Assembly: GCA_038210495.1 (NCBI GenBank)
Contig: JBBQWR010000011.1
Coordinates: 1 to 64,000 of the forward strand
Direction of reading: 5' to 3'
Source: JBBQWR01 sp038210495
GTDB taxonomy: Bacteria > Planctomycetota > Planctomycetia > Pirellulales > DATAWG01
DNA length: 64,000 bases
The position numbers and the translations under genes are program-made. Positions 53,748 through 63,080 of the stretch are shown here, one piece after another. Within the stretch, counting starts at the first letter, position 1. Every line of letters begins with the position of its first letter. The notes under the pieces were generated by a model that did not search any database, was not told where the DNA came from, and saw nothing but the letters and a program-made list of their open reading frames with translations.

Positions 53748-53894
53748 GCGTATCCGGCAGCGTCTACCGCGAAGAACTCTTAACGTTGGCTTGGCTAATT
53801 CGTCCCGCCAACGAGCTCGATCGACATTCGGCCCCTTGTTCCGTTGGCCTGCCCATTTTAGAATTCGCTGCTTTCCCACAGCGATTACGTTCTA

Positions 53895-54959
53895 ATGGCC
53901 AAAGCCACCTATAAAGACGCGGGCGTCGACTTGGCTGTCTACCGGCAGGCCATGGCGAGGCTGCCGAATCTGTTGCACCGAACGTATTCGCCTCGCGTTT
54001 TGCCGCTGGATGGCGGGTTCGCCGGGCTGTTTCAGTTGGACTTCGCCAGTCCGCTGTTCGCCCGCAAGTACGTCGACCCGGTGATGGTCTCCTGCACGGA
54101 CGGCGTCGGCACGAAATTGAAGGTGGCCATTGACGCCGGGGTGCATAACACCGTGGGCATCGATTTGGTCGCGATGAGCGTCAACGACGCGATCTGCTGC
54201 GGCGCCGAGCCGCTTTTTTTCCTCGACTACGTGGCCATGTCGCACGACGATCCGGTGCGGCTGGAGCAGCTTGTCTCGGGCGTCGTGGCGGGCTGCATCG
54301 AGAGCGACTGTGCCCTCCTGGGCGGCGAAACGGCGATCTTGCCGGACTTGTACAAACACGGCGACTACGATCTGGCCGGCTTCTGCGTGGGCGTGACCGA
54401 GCGGAGGCGGATCATCGACGGCCGCGCGATCGCTGCCGGCGATCTAATCGTTGGAGTGGGATCTAGCGGACTGCACTCGAACGGCTATAGCCTTGTGCGC
54501 AAGATCGTATTCGAGATCGCGGGGCATGAGGTTGGCGATTACGTCGAAGCGCTCGGCCAAACGGTTGGCGAAGCGCTGCTGGAGCCGACGAGAATCTATG
54601 TCCGCCCGGTGCGAAAAATTTTGGGCCACTACGCCGTGAAAAGCGTCGTGCATGGGATCGCCCACATCACCGGGGGCGGCCTGCATGAAAATCTCGAGCG
54701 TATCTTGCCGACCGGCGTGAGAGCGATCATCGAGCGTGGCAGTTGGCCCATGCCGCCGGTGTTCCCCTGGCTCCAGCAACTCGGCGAAGTCGACCAGGCC
54801 GAAATGGATCAGGTCTTCAACATGGGCATCGGTCTGGCCATGATCGTCAGCCCTTTTTACTCCGATAGCATTCGCAGCCAGCTCACGGACGCCGGCTTCC
54901 CCAATTGGCCGATCGGTCGCGTTGAAGCCGGCGATCGCGGAGTCGCGTGGGCTCAGTAG
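53895..54959 (+). CDS. purM: Phosphoribosylformylglycinamidine cyclo-ligase (354 aa)
   Basis: PurM (AIR synthetase) closes the imidazole ring in purine biosynthesis with ATP. Blocks are VSCTDGVGTKLKVAIDAGVH, DLVAMSVNDAICCGAEPLFF, LLGGETAILPDLY, GVGSSGLHSNGYSLVRKI and HITGGGLHENLERILP. The length is usual. No other pur gene lies nearby. The TAG stop (54957-54959) is contributed by the first bases of a palindromic repeat (54958-55025). Confidence 0.95.
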   Translation: MAKATYKDAGVDLAVYRQAMARLPNLLHRTYSPRVLPLDGGFAGLFQLDFASPLFARKYVDPVMVSCTDGVGTKLKVAIDAGVHNTVGIDLVAMSVNDAICCGAEPLFFLDYVAMSHDDPVRLEQLVSGVVAGCIESDCALLGGETAILPDLYKHGDYDLAGFCVGVTERRRIIDGRAIAAGDLIVGVGSSGLHSNGYSLVRKIVFEIAGHEVGDYVEALGQTVGEALLEPTRIYVRPVRKILGHYAVKSVVHGIAHITGGGLHENLERILPTGVRAIIERGSWPMPPVFPWLQQLGEVDQAEMDQVFNMGIGLAMIVSPFYSDSIRSQLTDAGFPNWPIGRVEAGDRGVAWAQ

Positions 54960-55025
54960 AGCCGCGCACGCAGTAAGCGTCCGGCGGCGCCAATCATCCG
55001 CAAGCGCTTACTTCGTGCGCGACTC
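54957..55025. repeat. GAGCCGCGCACG-family element, copy E, overlapping the purM stop
   Basis: TAGAGCCGCGCACGCAGTAA starts with the TAG stop of purM; the right arm CGCTTACTTCGTGCGCGACT reaches 55025, 8 bases before the end of the giant gene on the other strand. A strong hairpin between convergent genes. Confidence 0.82.
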
Positions 55026-55032
55026 AATCGGA

Positions 55033-58000
55033 TTATTGCTTCGGCGGCTTCGCCTCGCGGACCACGGCGCCGAACTCGTCGCTGAGGATCAAGATCGAGA
55101 ACTTGTCCACGAAATCTCCTTCGTTCGTGCTTAGCGACGTGTAATCGAAGTAGCCCCGGAGATCGGTGTAGCCGTCTTTATAAAATTTCACGGCGCCGTC
55201 CTTCATTCGGGAATAGACCTTCACATAGGCCTTCGGCAGCGGCGCCGAATCCTTGGCCTGCGTCACGCGGACTTGGCCGTAGTTCTCCACAAGTTGCACA
55301 CCCAGCGCATTCGAGTAATAAGCCTGCGACTTGGTCTGACCGTCGCCGACGATCTCGATCAACAGATTGCCGTTGACCAATTTCGGCGGCAGGGGGAATT
55401 CGAGCGTGCTGCCCTTCGCCGGCAGTACCACCAGCGCCGTCTGATTCGGCAGAATGTTGGCGAATTGCTTCGAATCGCCCTGGACGAACGGATTGCGGCT
55501 AAACAGTAGCTCGATATCCATCTGGTAATAGTTGACCCGAACCTGCTTGAGGTTCTGGTAGTTGACCTTAACCTTCTTGGCGTCGACGGTGAAATCGAAC
55601 GAGGGCGCGGTGGCGGCCTCGCTGGTCTGCACCTGCGTGCGGTTTTCCTTGTCGGCCAACTTCACGTCGTGCTCGCGGCGATCGATTTCATCCGCCTGAT
55701 TCACGACATTGGCAAACAGCTTCTGCCAGCGCTCGATCGGATACTCGGCATATTTGACCGCGATCGTTCGGGCCGCTTTGGAGTCGGCCTTGTAGAAGTC
55801 CATGTAGGCCGTCAGGTAATCGTATTGCAACTTGGTGGCCAGGGCGGCCGGCTTGATCGCGTCGTATTGGTCGAAGGCTTCGGACACGCGGTCTTGAAGC
55901 AATAGGTAATAGGTGACCGAGATGAGTTCCGCGCCGTCGAGTTTCCCGCGGTAGCTCAGAATCTTGAGCAGCCGCTGATATTGCGAGAAGAAGCGGTCGT
56001 TGAGAATCTCGCGCTTTCGGCCGAGTTGGCCGACCCGCGCGTTCACCAGCGGCCAATATTCCAGATGTTGATAATCGCGCCGCTCGATGGGATCGATCGC
56101 CAGCAGCGGGCTGTCGAGCCAATCGCCGCACTGCCGCACGAAATCGTTGGCGAACTGCAAGAACTGGCGGATCGCCGGCGCGTCGTTGTGTTTGACGCTA
56201 TACGACCACAGCGTGTTGTTATATATGTGCCTCGCAGAGAGCAGGGCAATCACCTTTCCGAAAAACTCCTTGTCCTGCATCCGCCAGGCGATGCGATCCA
56301 AATTCACCCGGAGCACGTTTTCCGTTTTGAGAAAGCCCAGCACGTCGTCGGGCGTCCCATACTGCGAAATATAGTCCCACGATTGCTTGTCGATATTGGT
56401 TAGCAACCGAACGGCGTTGAACGTGAACGGCGCGGCGAAGGCCAGCACCTCGCCCCCGGTCGCGACCTGCACCGGGTAGTGGGCAAACTTGCCGGGCAGG
56501 GGGAAGTAGAAGTAGTATTCCAACGTCTGCGTGTGATACGGTTCCAGGTCGATATGCACGCTCCGCGTGAACTGCCCATTGGATACCGGCAGGGCCCCGG
56601 CGGGAATCTGCAACAGCACGTCGACCTTCTTCTTCGACGAGGTGGGGTTGGTCACAACGATCTGGCAGCCGTAAACCGTGTCGATCAGAAATTCTTCGCT
56701 GACAAACTTGTCGATCTGCTCGCCGTTTTCGATCCGGAAACGATCGCCGTTGCGGAAGAAATTTTCGCTGACCAGGATCGACGAATGCTCGGCGACCTTC
56801 GTGGCCGGCTGGATCTCCTCGTGATACACGATCATCGGACTGGCGGCGGTGAGCGTCATTTGCGCTCCCTTGAAGTTGGTCTTGTGGTCACCGGCCGTGA
56901 AGGGCAGATCGAGCAAGGCCAAGGCCGCGAGCATCTCGTGCATGGTGTGCGTCGCCTCGGCCATATTGGTCGAGTAGAACGGATCGGCCGGATCGTGGGC
57001 CGCTAGATCTTTCCAAAACGAGTTCGTCGTGATAACGCCCGGCGTTTGCTGCTCGATGACCAAATGGAAATAATTGCTTTCGGCCCATTCCATCGTTTTA
57101 TCGAGCTTGCGGTAGTATTGGCGCACGGCGGCCTGCTTCGCCCGATCGTCGGCGAAGAAATCCGCTTCTATTTCCATATCTAGGGCCTCGTCGCCTTTGC
57201 TGTCTTTCGAAAGGCTGCGACTCTTCTTGGTCTCCATCGCCGAACGCTTGCCGCCCATCGCCGCTCGTTCGCGAAGCAGGTTGGCCGATTTGGCGGCAGC
57301 CGCCGGAGGCGGGGGGGCGCCTGGCGCCGGTCCGTTGACCGTTAGCGCCGTCGGCTCCTCCGCTGGCGCGGCGATTCCGCCCATCATGACGTCCTTTTTC
57401 ATGAGATCCGGCGATAGTTTTTTCATTTCATCGCTCAAAATATGTTGTTGGGCCTGGCGCAATCCCAGCTTGTCGCCCGTGTCCAATGAGCTTCCCTTGA
57501 GCGCCGTCTCGAACAGGTGATTGAATCGCTCCGGATCGGGCGGCAGTAACTCAAACTGCTCTTTGGTCAGTCGCGCGATCAGGGCTCGCTGGCCTTCCAA
57601 GCGCTGTCCCAAGAGCACGCGCTCCAGGGCGTTGAGCTGCTCGAAATTCCACGGCTTGAGATATTGGCTCAGATCGTCGTCCAATAGCCAATGGTCGATA
57701 AACTGCTTGTCTTTCTTATTGGCCAAATAAGGCCGAATCGCCGATTTGAAGAACTCGGGATCCTTCTTGTAAAGCAGCAGATGCAATTCGTGGCTGGCGT
57801 ATTTCTTGTACAGGGCACGCTTCTGCTCGGCCTTGAGCGTCGGCCAATCGCGAATGAAGCCGAATTCGACGAACTGCGCGTCGCCATTGATCGCCGTATA
57901 AAGGGCGATCGCCTTGCCCAGCGTATCGAACGATTCGAAACGCGCGCTGCCGATATCGGCGATCGTCAGCGTTTCCTTGGCCTTCAGCACGCCGATTCTT

Positions 58001-61000
58001 TTTTGCCGGGTGAAATGCTGCTTGGGATCGAGCGGCTTGGATAGCCGTAGATCGATGTAGTCGGACTTCGCCTCGGGCAGCGCGACGATCCGGCTGGCCG
58101 TGTTCTGAGGATCGATGGCCAAAATCAGCAATTGCTGATGGGCTTCCAAATCGGCCTTCTTAAATTCGACGAGGCCGTTTTTATCCGGCACGACGTTGGC
58201 CAACACGATCGAGCTGGCGGCCAAAAAATCCAAATCGGCGAAATCCGTCGGATTCGCGACTCCGCCGACGCCTTTGCCGTCCTGTCCGCCCGCCGAGCGG
58301 CCCGTGTCGTTGGCCGGACCGCTAAAGTCCTCGCCGGCTTGAGCGATTTGTTGCCCAGTTTCGGTGCTGCGGATCGCCCAGGGATTCAGCAGCAAGCTGG
58401 GCCGTTCGAGCATGTTGCCGGGATATTTTTTGGCGAACTTGCGATCGATGATGTACCGGTATTCGTCGCCGATATTCCGACCGGCGACGTATTGCGATTG
58501 AGTGCGCGGCACGGTCGTGGAATACGGCTCGGGGGGGGCGATCGCGCCGAGAATATTGAACGCCGGATATGCCGGCTCGAACCGAGTCGCCAGAATGTGC
58601 AGTCGGGTTTGCGGCGTCACGTTTTCTAGCTGCACGCGAACCTTGGTCTCCGTCAGATCGATCGATGCAATTTGCAGGGGCCGCGCGTTGCGAACCTCGA
58701 GTTTGCGATAATCGCCTAGGGCGTACCCATCCAGATGGGTTCCTTCGGTGACGCGGATGCGGATCTGATGATTCAACTTTTTCAGCAGCAGCGAATAATC
58801 GCCCGGCGGAAGCTTCTCGATCTGAATCAAACCGTCTTTGATCGATAGATTTTCAAACCTGTCGGCGGTGAATTGATCGCCGCGCAGCTCGATGAGCGAC
58901 AACTCGGCCCGGCTGGGCTTTTGTTTGCCGCCCATATAGGGAGTTTGAATCACGTCGCCCGTTTCGGCGTGAATCGATTTGGGATACGTGTGTTCGTCGT
59001 GCCGGATATTCCAGGCGTGCGAAACGCCTTGAGGGCTGGTGGCCGTGACCGTCACAACGCCGGGCAAGGGACCCAATTGGACTCGTCCGGATTCATCGGT
59101 CTTGAGCGAGACGTACACCGGTTGCGTGTAATCACGCAATTTGAAGACCAATTGAATCGGCCGATCCATTTTGGACTCCCCCGTTTTGCCCAACAGATCG
59201 ATCGTAAAGTCGTCGGCGGCGCGGGCAAAGTGCAGGTCTTCGGTCTTGTCGGTTCGGTCGATCTCATTGAGCGAGAACGATTGAGAAGCGGTCAAATCCA
59301 GCTTCTGATTTCGGCTGGCGCTCTGGATTCTGGCCTTGATCTCGAAGCGGATGTTGGCCAACCGCTGCGGAACTTGGAATTCGTATACCGTGTCGCGGTC
59401 GTCGAACAGCTTGAAGTCGGCCGCTTCCTTAATCGATACGACGTTGTCCAAGTCCGTGGAGACGATCGACAGCCGGACCTCCTCCAGCGACTTCCGCGAA
59501 ACGGGCACTCCCGCGACGCTGAGTTGCGGCCGGATGATCAATTGGGCCTTGCGGCGGGCGATCAGTTCTTCGCGATCGACGTACATGGCCGCCTGAAGGT
59601 GATAGCTCTCGCCCTCTTGCTGCACGCGATCGAGCGACGAGAAATCGCCCAGCGTCAGCACAATGGGTTGCTGGCCCGGCTGATTGGAAAACGGCACTGC
59701 GATTGTGCCGTCTTTATCCGGCGTAAAGAGCGTGCCCGCCATCCACAGCGTCGCTTCCGGCGCGGGCTTGTTTTGCTCGTCGAGGATGGTAAATATCTGG
59801 CCCGCGACGCTGTTGCGAACGATGTATTGCAGTTTTCCCTTGCGGATCAAGGCTCGGCTGGCCTTGCCATTGCCGATGAAGTCGATGACAAACACGCCGC
59901 GATGGTTGAGCGCGGGAAAAGTAAAGTGCCGTTTCACGCGACGTAGCGGCAATTCTTTGTAGTTGTAGGTGTGCTCCTCGTTGGCCACGAGGCCGTCGAG
60001 ATTGATGTCCGGCCCGATCGGACCGAGATGTTCGCGGTAATAGTTCTGCGTGTTGATCTCGAATACTTTGACGATCAGCGCGTCGACGTTTTTGACATAC
60101 AGATCGAGCGCGACGGGGTCCTCCGGCGCCAGTTCCGTCTTGTTCGTGAAGGCGAAATCGAGGTCGATTCGTTCTTTGAGCTGCTGATACACGGCCGGCG
60201 GCAACATGGAATACAGTTTTTCGGCGTCGCCCAGGCCGTTGACGATCTTGATTTCGGCGAATACTTGCTTCAAGTAATCTTCGTTGATGTACGGAAGGAA
60301 CGCCTTGTAGTCGTCCGCGTCGAGCAAGAAGTGCTCCAGGTAGCTCCGCACGAGCGCTGTGTCGTCCCCGACGATCGGCAGCATCGTAAAGGGAGCGAAA
60401 TCTTGATTTAAGTTCGCGGCGAACTGCCGCCGCTCGACCGGCTCCATGGACTTCGGCTGGATGTAAACGACGTTCTTGGGCAGTTTCAAATACTCGATAA
60501 ACCGGTCGAGATCGTACTTGCCCTCGCGCCGATCGAGCTCCAGCCAGTGATACAACACGTGAGCTTTGAGCGAGTTGTGGGCTTGGTCGAGCGTTTTGAC
60601 GAATGCCCATTGCCGTTCGAGATAGGCCCGCAAGGCCTTCGGATCCTGCCGCCAATTGACGTCGTCCGAAGGGCGCAGGCGAGCGATGTATGTATTGATG
60701 AAGTTGTCTTGGTTGCGGAGCTCCGGCTTGAGCTTGAGTAGTTCGTCGAGCTGATCGAGCAGCAGCCGCCGGTGAATCTCGAATTGGCCAAAGCCGCCGC
60801 TGTTGACGTGATTCAGGTCGGCGACGATGAGCTTGACTAATCCCGGATGATCGGGCCGCAGTAGCCGCGAGAGCAGGTGGCGAAGCTGCTCGGGGTTCAG
60901 CTCCGTCTCAACGAGCCAGTCCAAGGCGGCCTCTTCGAAGCCTTGAACCGTGTTGGGAAATTGATCCAGTGCCTGGCGATTCAAGCGCGCCGCCGAGATC

Positions 61001-61431
61001 AGCGCCGGATCGAGCTTCGTGGCCAAGTTAGGCTTTTCGTTGAGTCGCTCCTGCTGATGATTGAACTGCAAATTGAGCCGGTTGCGGATCAGATCGAGCG
61101 ACCGGCCGGGGTTCTTCGTATAGTTCAACAGCGCCTGACGATTCTCGACCTCGATCGCGCGCGGCGTGTACTGATATCGGGCGATCCACGCTTTGAGCAA
61201 CTCGTCGACCTTGTCCCATTGCTCGGCGGACTGGTAGTACAGGCAGTGGTAATAGTAATAGTCTTCGGTGCCGGGGATGAGTTGTTTAAGCGGCGTCGTC
61301 CGGTCGGAGGCCAAGGCATAGTCCTCGATCCAGCCGATCTCTCCGGCGGAGACCGGGCCCGCGAACGAGAGCACGCAGGTCAAGCTGGCGGCCAAGCCGA
61401 AAACAGGGCGAAAACTACGAGACTTATTCAT
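55033..61431 (-). CDS. Giant secreted protein of unknown function (2132 aa)
   Basis: ATG 61431. Residues 1-29 are a signal peptide ending VSA. The protein has no membrane helix afterwards and is mostly beta-rich domains with helical pieces. Several features recall alpha-2-macroglobulin-type proteins (AAMYVDREELIARRKAQLII, DFTIDLLGKTGESKMDRPIQ), but no thioester CGEQ motif is seen. A Pro/Ala-rich linker lies near residues 1355-1400 (PAPGAPPPPAAAAK). The C-terminal 100 residues (APLPKAYVKVYSRMKDGAVK, then YTDLRGYFDYTSLSTNEGDF) resemble a carboxypeptidase-regulatory-like fold. The frame is uninterrupted over 6.4 kb. Possibly a large envelope or surface protein; I cannot name a function. Confidence 0.85.
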   Translation of the reverse strand: MNKSRSFRPVFGLAASLTCVLSFAGPVSAGEIGWIEDYALASDRTTPLKQLIPGTEDYYYYHCLYYQSAEQWDKVDELLKAWIARYQYTPRAIEVENRQALLNYTKNPGRSLDLIRNRLNLQFNHQQERLNEKPNLATKLDPALISAARLNRQALDQFPNTVQGFEEAALDWLVETELNPEQLRHLLSRLLRPDHPGLVKLIVADLNHVNSGGFGQFEIHRRLLLDQLDELLKLKPELRNQDNFINTYIARLRPSDDVNWRQDPKALRAYLERQWAFVKTLDQAHNSLKAHVLYHWLELDRREGKYDLDRFIEYLKLPKNVVYIQPKSMEPVERRQFAANLNQDFAPFTMLPIVGDDTALVRSYLEHFLLDADDYKAFLPYINEDYLKQVFAEIKIVNGLGDAEKLYSMLPPAVYQQLKERIDLDFAFTNKTELAPEDPVALDLYVKNVDALIVKVFEINTQNYYREHLGPIGPDINLDGLVANEEHTYNYKELPLRRVKRHFTFPALNHRGVFVIDFIGNGKASRALIRKGKLQYIVRNSVAGQIFTILDEQNKPAPEATLWMAGTLFTPDKDGTIAVPFSNQPGQQPIVLTLGDFSSLDRVQQEGESYHLQAAMYVDREELIARRKAQLIIRPQLSVAGVPVSRKSLEEVRLSIVSTDLDNVVSIKEAADFKLFDDRDTVYEFQVPQRLANIRFEIKARIQSASRNQKLDLTASQSFSLNEIDRTDKTEDLHFARAADDFTIDLLGKTGESKMDRPIQLVFKLRDYTQPVYVSLKTDESGRVQLGPLPGVVTVTATSPQGVSHAWNIRHDEHTYPKSIHAETGDVIQTPYMGGKQKPSRAELSLIELRGDQFTADRFENLSIKDGLIQIEKLPPGDYSLLLKKLNHQIRIRVTEGTHLDGYALGDYRKLEVRNARPLQIASIDLTETKVRVQLENVTPQTRLHILATRFEPAYPAFNILGAIAPPEPYSTTVPRTQSQYVAGRNIGDEYRYIIDRKFAKKYPGNMLERPSLLLNPWAIRSTETGQQIAQAGEDFSGPANDTGRSAGGQDGKGVGGVANPTDFADLDFLAASSIVLANVVPDKNGLVEFKKADLEAHQQLLILAIDPQNTASRIVALPEAKSDYIDLRLSKPLDPKQHFTRQKRIGVLKAKETLTIADIGSARFESFDTLGKAIALYTAINGDAQFVEFGFIRDWPTLKAEQKRALYKKYASHELHLLLYKKDPEFFKSAIRPYLANKKDKQFIDHWLLDDDLSQYLKPWNFEQLNALERVLLGQRLEGQRALIARLTKEQFELLPPDPERFNHLFETALKGSSLDTGDKLGLRQAQQHILSDEMKKLSPDLMKKDVMMGGIAAPAEEPTALTVNGPAPGAPPPPAAAAKSANLLRERAAMGGKRSAMETKKSRSLSKDSKGDEALDMEIEADFFADDRAKQAAVRQYYRKLDKTMEWAESNYFHLVIEQQTPGVITTNSFWKDLAAHDPADPFYSTNMAEATHTMHEMLAALALLDLPFTAGDHKTNFKGAQMTLTAASPMIVYHEEIQPATKVAEHSSILVSENFFRNGDRFRIENGEQIDKFVSEEFLIDTVYGCQIVVTNPTSSKKKVDVLLQIPAGALPVSNGQFTRSVHIDLEPYHTQTLEYYFYFPLPGKFAHYPVQVATGGEVLAFAAPFTFNAVRLLTNIDKQSWDYISQYGTPDDVLGFLKTENVLRVNLDRIAWRMQDKEFFGKVIALLSARHIYNNTLWSYSVKHNDAPAIRQFLQFANDFVRQCGDWLDSPLLAIDPIERRDYQHLEYWPLVNARVGQLGRKREILNDRFFSQYQRLLKILSYRGKLDGAELISVTYYLLLQDRVSEAFDQYDAIKPAALATKLQYDYLTAYMDFYKADSKAARTIAVKYAEYPIERWQKLFANVVNQADEIDRREHDVKLADKENRTQVQTSEAATAPSFDFTVDAKKVKVNYQNLKQVRVNYYQMDIELLFSRNPFVQGDSKQFANILPNQTALVVLPAKGSTLEFPLPPKLVNGNLLIEIVGDGQTKSQAYYSNALGVQLVENYGQVRVTQAKDSAPLPKAYVKVYSRMKDGAVKFYKDGYTDLRGYFDYTSLSTNEGDFVDKFSILILSDEFGAVVREAKPPKQ

Positions 61432-61686
61432 GGTGTAGGGACCAAGATGGTGTTGGGTGGACGGCGACGGGCTCGACGCTGTTTGACGCAGGGAATCTCT
61501 CGAGAGTTCCCGGACGAACGATAATTCTTAAGTGTGTCTTACGGCCGCGTTCGCTGGCAACGCGCTTGAGATAACTCATAACCATGTTAAACTGGACAGC
61601 CCCGTAACACGAACTAGAATCTAGAATGCGCCCTGCCGACGTGACATCTCGAGCACTTTAGTCTTGATTGCCGGAGCGGCCGTCGC

Positions 61687-62931
61687 ATGAAAGTGCTGCT
61701 ATTCGAAGACGCCGGGGTGCCCCGATTGGCGCCCGTGACGCTCGGTCGACCAGCCTATTCGATCAGTTGCGGCGGGTATCGACTGCTCGACTTGGCCCGC
61801 GGCCTCGGGCCGGTGCAGGCGTCGGTGCGCCCGCACCTGCGAACGGTCGAAGCGACGATTCGCGGGATCGAAATCGTTTCGGAAGGTTCGAGCGTGGGAC
61901 CGGCGCTCTGGATCAACGCGCGACTCGCGCCGTCCGTCGCCGCGCTGAGACAATTGCAGCTGATGCTTAACGCTGGAACGGACGCAATCGTCATCGACGG
62001 CAAAACGCTTGTCGCCGCGATCGTCAATCGCGAGGCGAGATGGCCGGCGGCATTCGATTTGGATTCGCTGCTAAAGCTCATGCCCGCGACGATTCAACCG
62101 GTGGTTCGAACCGATCTTCCGCTGCTGGAGTATCCGCACGACATCATTCGGCGGCATATCGTCTCATTGCGCGAAAATCTGGAGCATCGATTGGCCACCG
62201 GCTATCGCGAGGTGGCCGAGGGGCTGTTCGTGGCCGAAGGGGCGACCATCGGGCAGCACCTTGTGACCGACACCCGCCAGGGCCCGATCCTGGTGGACGC
62301 CGGGGCCTCGATCGGACCGTTTTGTTATATCACCGGCCCGGCCTATCTCGGACCGGGCGCCCGATTGATCGAGCATACGGCCCTTAAAGACGGCGTCACG
62401 CTCGGACCGCGAGCCAAGGTCGGCGGAGAGGTCGAAGCCTCGATCGTCGAAGCCTACAGCAACAAGCAGCACCACGGGTTCCTCGGCCATAGCCACGTCG
62501 GCAGTTGGGTCAATCTCGGCGCCGGCACGTCCAACAGCGACCTAAAAAACACCTACGGCGAAGTCAACATGGACTACGCCGGCGCCAAGGTGTCCACGGG
62601 CATGCAGTTCGTCGGCTGCTTCATCGGCGACTACACGAAAACCGCCATCAACACGGGCATCTTCACCGGCAAGACGCTCGGCGCCTGTAGCATGGTCTAT
62701 GGCTTCGTGACGACCAACGTTCCCAGCTTCACGAACTACGCCCGCTCGTTCTCGCAGGTGAGCGAATCGCCGGTGGAGGTGGCCATCGCGACGCAGGCTA
62801 GGATGTTCTCGCGGCGGAACATCGCGCAGGGCGCGTGCGACAGCCAACTGCTCCGCGATATGTATGAGTTGACCCGAGCCGAGCGCGCCAACTACGGCGA
62901 GCCGCTGCCCACCGAGCCGCTGACGCTATAG
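61687..62931 (+). CDS. GlmU-like protein with left-handed beta-helix (414 aa)
   Basis: ATG 61687. The N-terminal part starts like a sugar nucleotidyltransferase (MKVLLFEDAGVPRLAPVTLG), and the C-terminal 200 residues are hexapeptide repeats of a left-handed beta-helix (EGLFVAEGATIGQHLV, SIGPFCYITGPAYLGPGARL, VNLGAGTSNSDLKNTYGEVN). The family is annotated as putative sugar nucleotidyl transferase in planctomycetes and Bacteroidetes. The classic GlmU loop LAAGxGTRMxS is absent, so uridylyltransferase activity is doubtful. Acetyl or acyl transfer to a sugar is possible. Soluble. Confidence 0.8.
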   Translation: MKVLLFEDAGVPRLAPVTLGRPAYSISCGGYRLLDLARGLGPVQASVRPHLRTVEATIRGIEIVSEGSSVGPALWINARLAPSVAALRQLQLMLNAGTDAIVIDGKTLVAAIVNREARWPAAFDLDSLLKLMPATIQPVVRTDLPLLEYPHDIIRRHIVSLRENLEHRLATGYREVAEGLFVAEGATIGQHLVTDTRQGPILVDAGASIGPFCYITGPAYLGPGARLIEHTALKDGVTLGPRAKVGGEVEASIVEAYSNKQHHGFLGHSHVGSWVNLGAGTSNSDLKNTYGEVNMDYAGAKVSTGMQFVGCFIGDYTKTAINTGIFTGKTLGACSMVYGFVTTNVPSFTNYARSFSQVSESPVEVAIATQARMFSRRNIAQGACDSQLLRDMYELTRAERANYGEPLPTEPLTL

Positions 62932-62937
62932 CGGCGT

Positions 62938-63070
62938 GGCACAGGCGCCTGACGTAGCACAGGCTTCTATCCTATTGGCGAGCAACACACGCAGGCCGGT
63001 AGATCAGGCGCCTCGTGCCTGACGGTTCGTGGGTAAGTGCGGCGCACGTGTCAGGCACAGGGCGCCTGAC
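62938..63070. repeat. GTCAGGCAC-family repeat cluster
   Basis: Three partial or full palindromes: CACAGGCGCCTGAC (near 62938), ATCAGGCGCCTCGTGCCTGA (63003) and GTCAGGCACAGGGCGCCTGA (63050). A GTAGCACAGGCTTC piece (62954) sits in between. Same family as 1659-1755. Confidence 0.75.
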
Positions 63071-63080
63071 CTGCACCCGC

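Noticed and set aside
59714..60655. 313-residue minus-strand frame in the giant gene region
   Set aside because: Shifted-frame shadow of the giant gene, rich in Arg and Ala.
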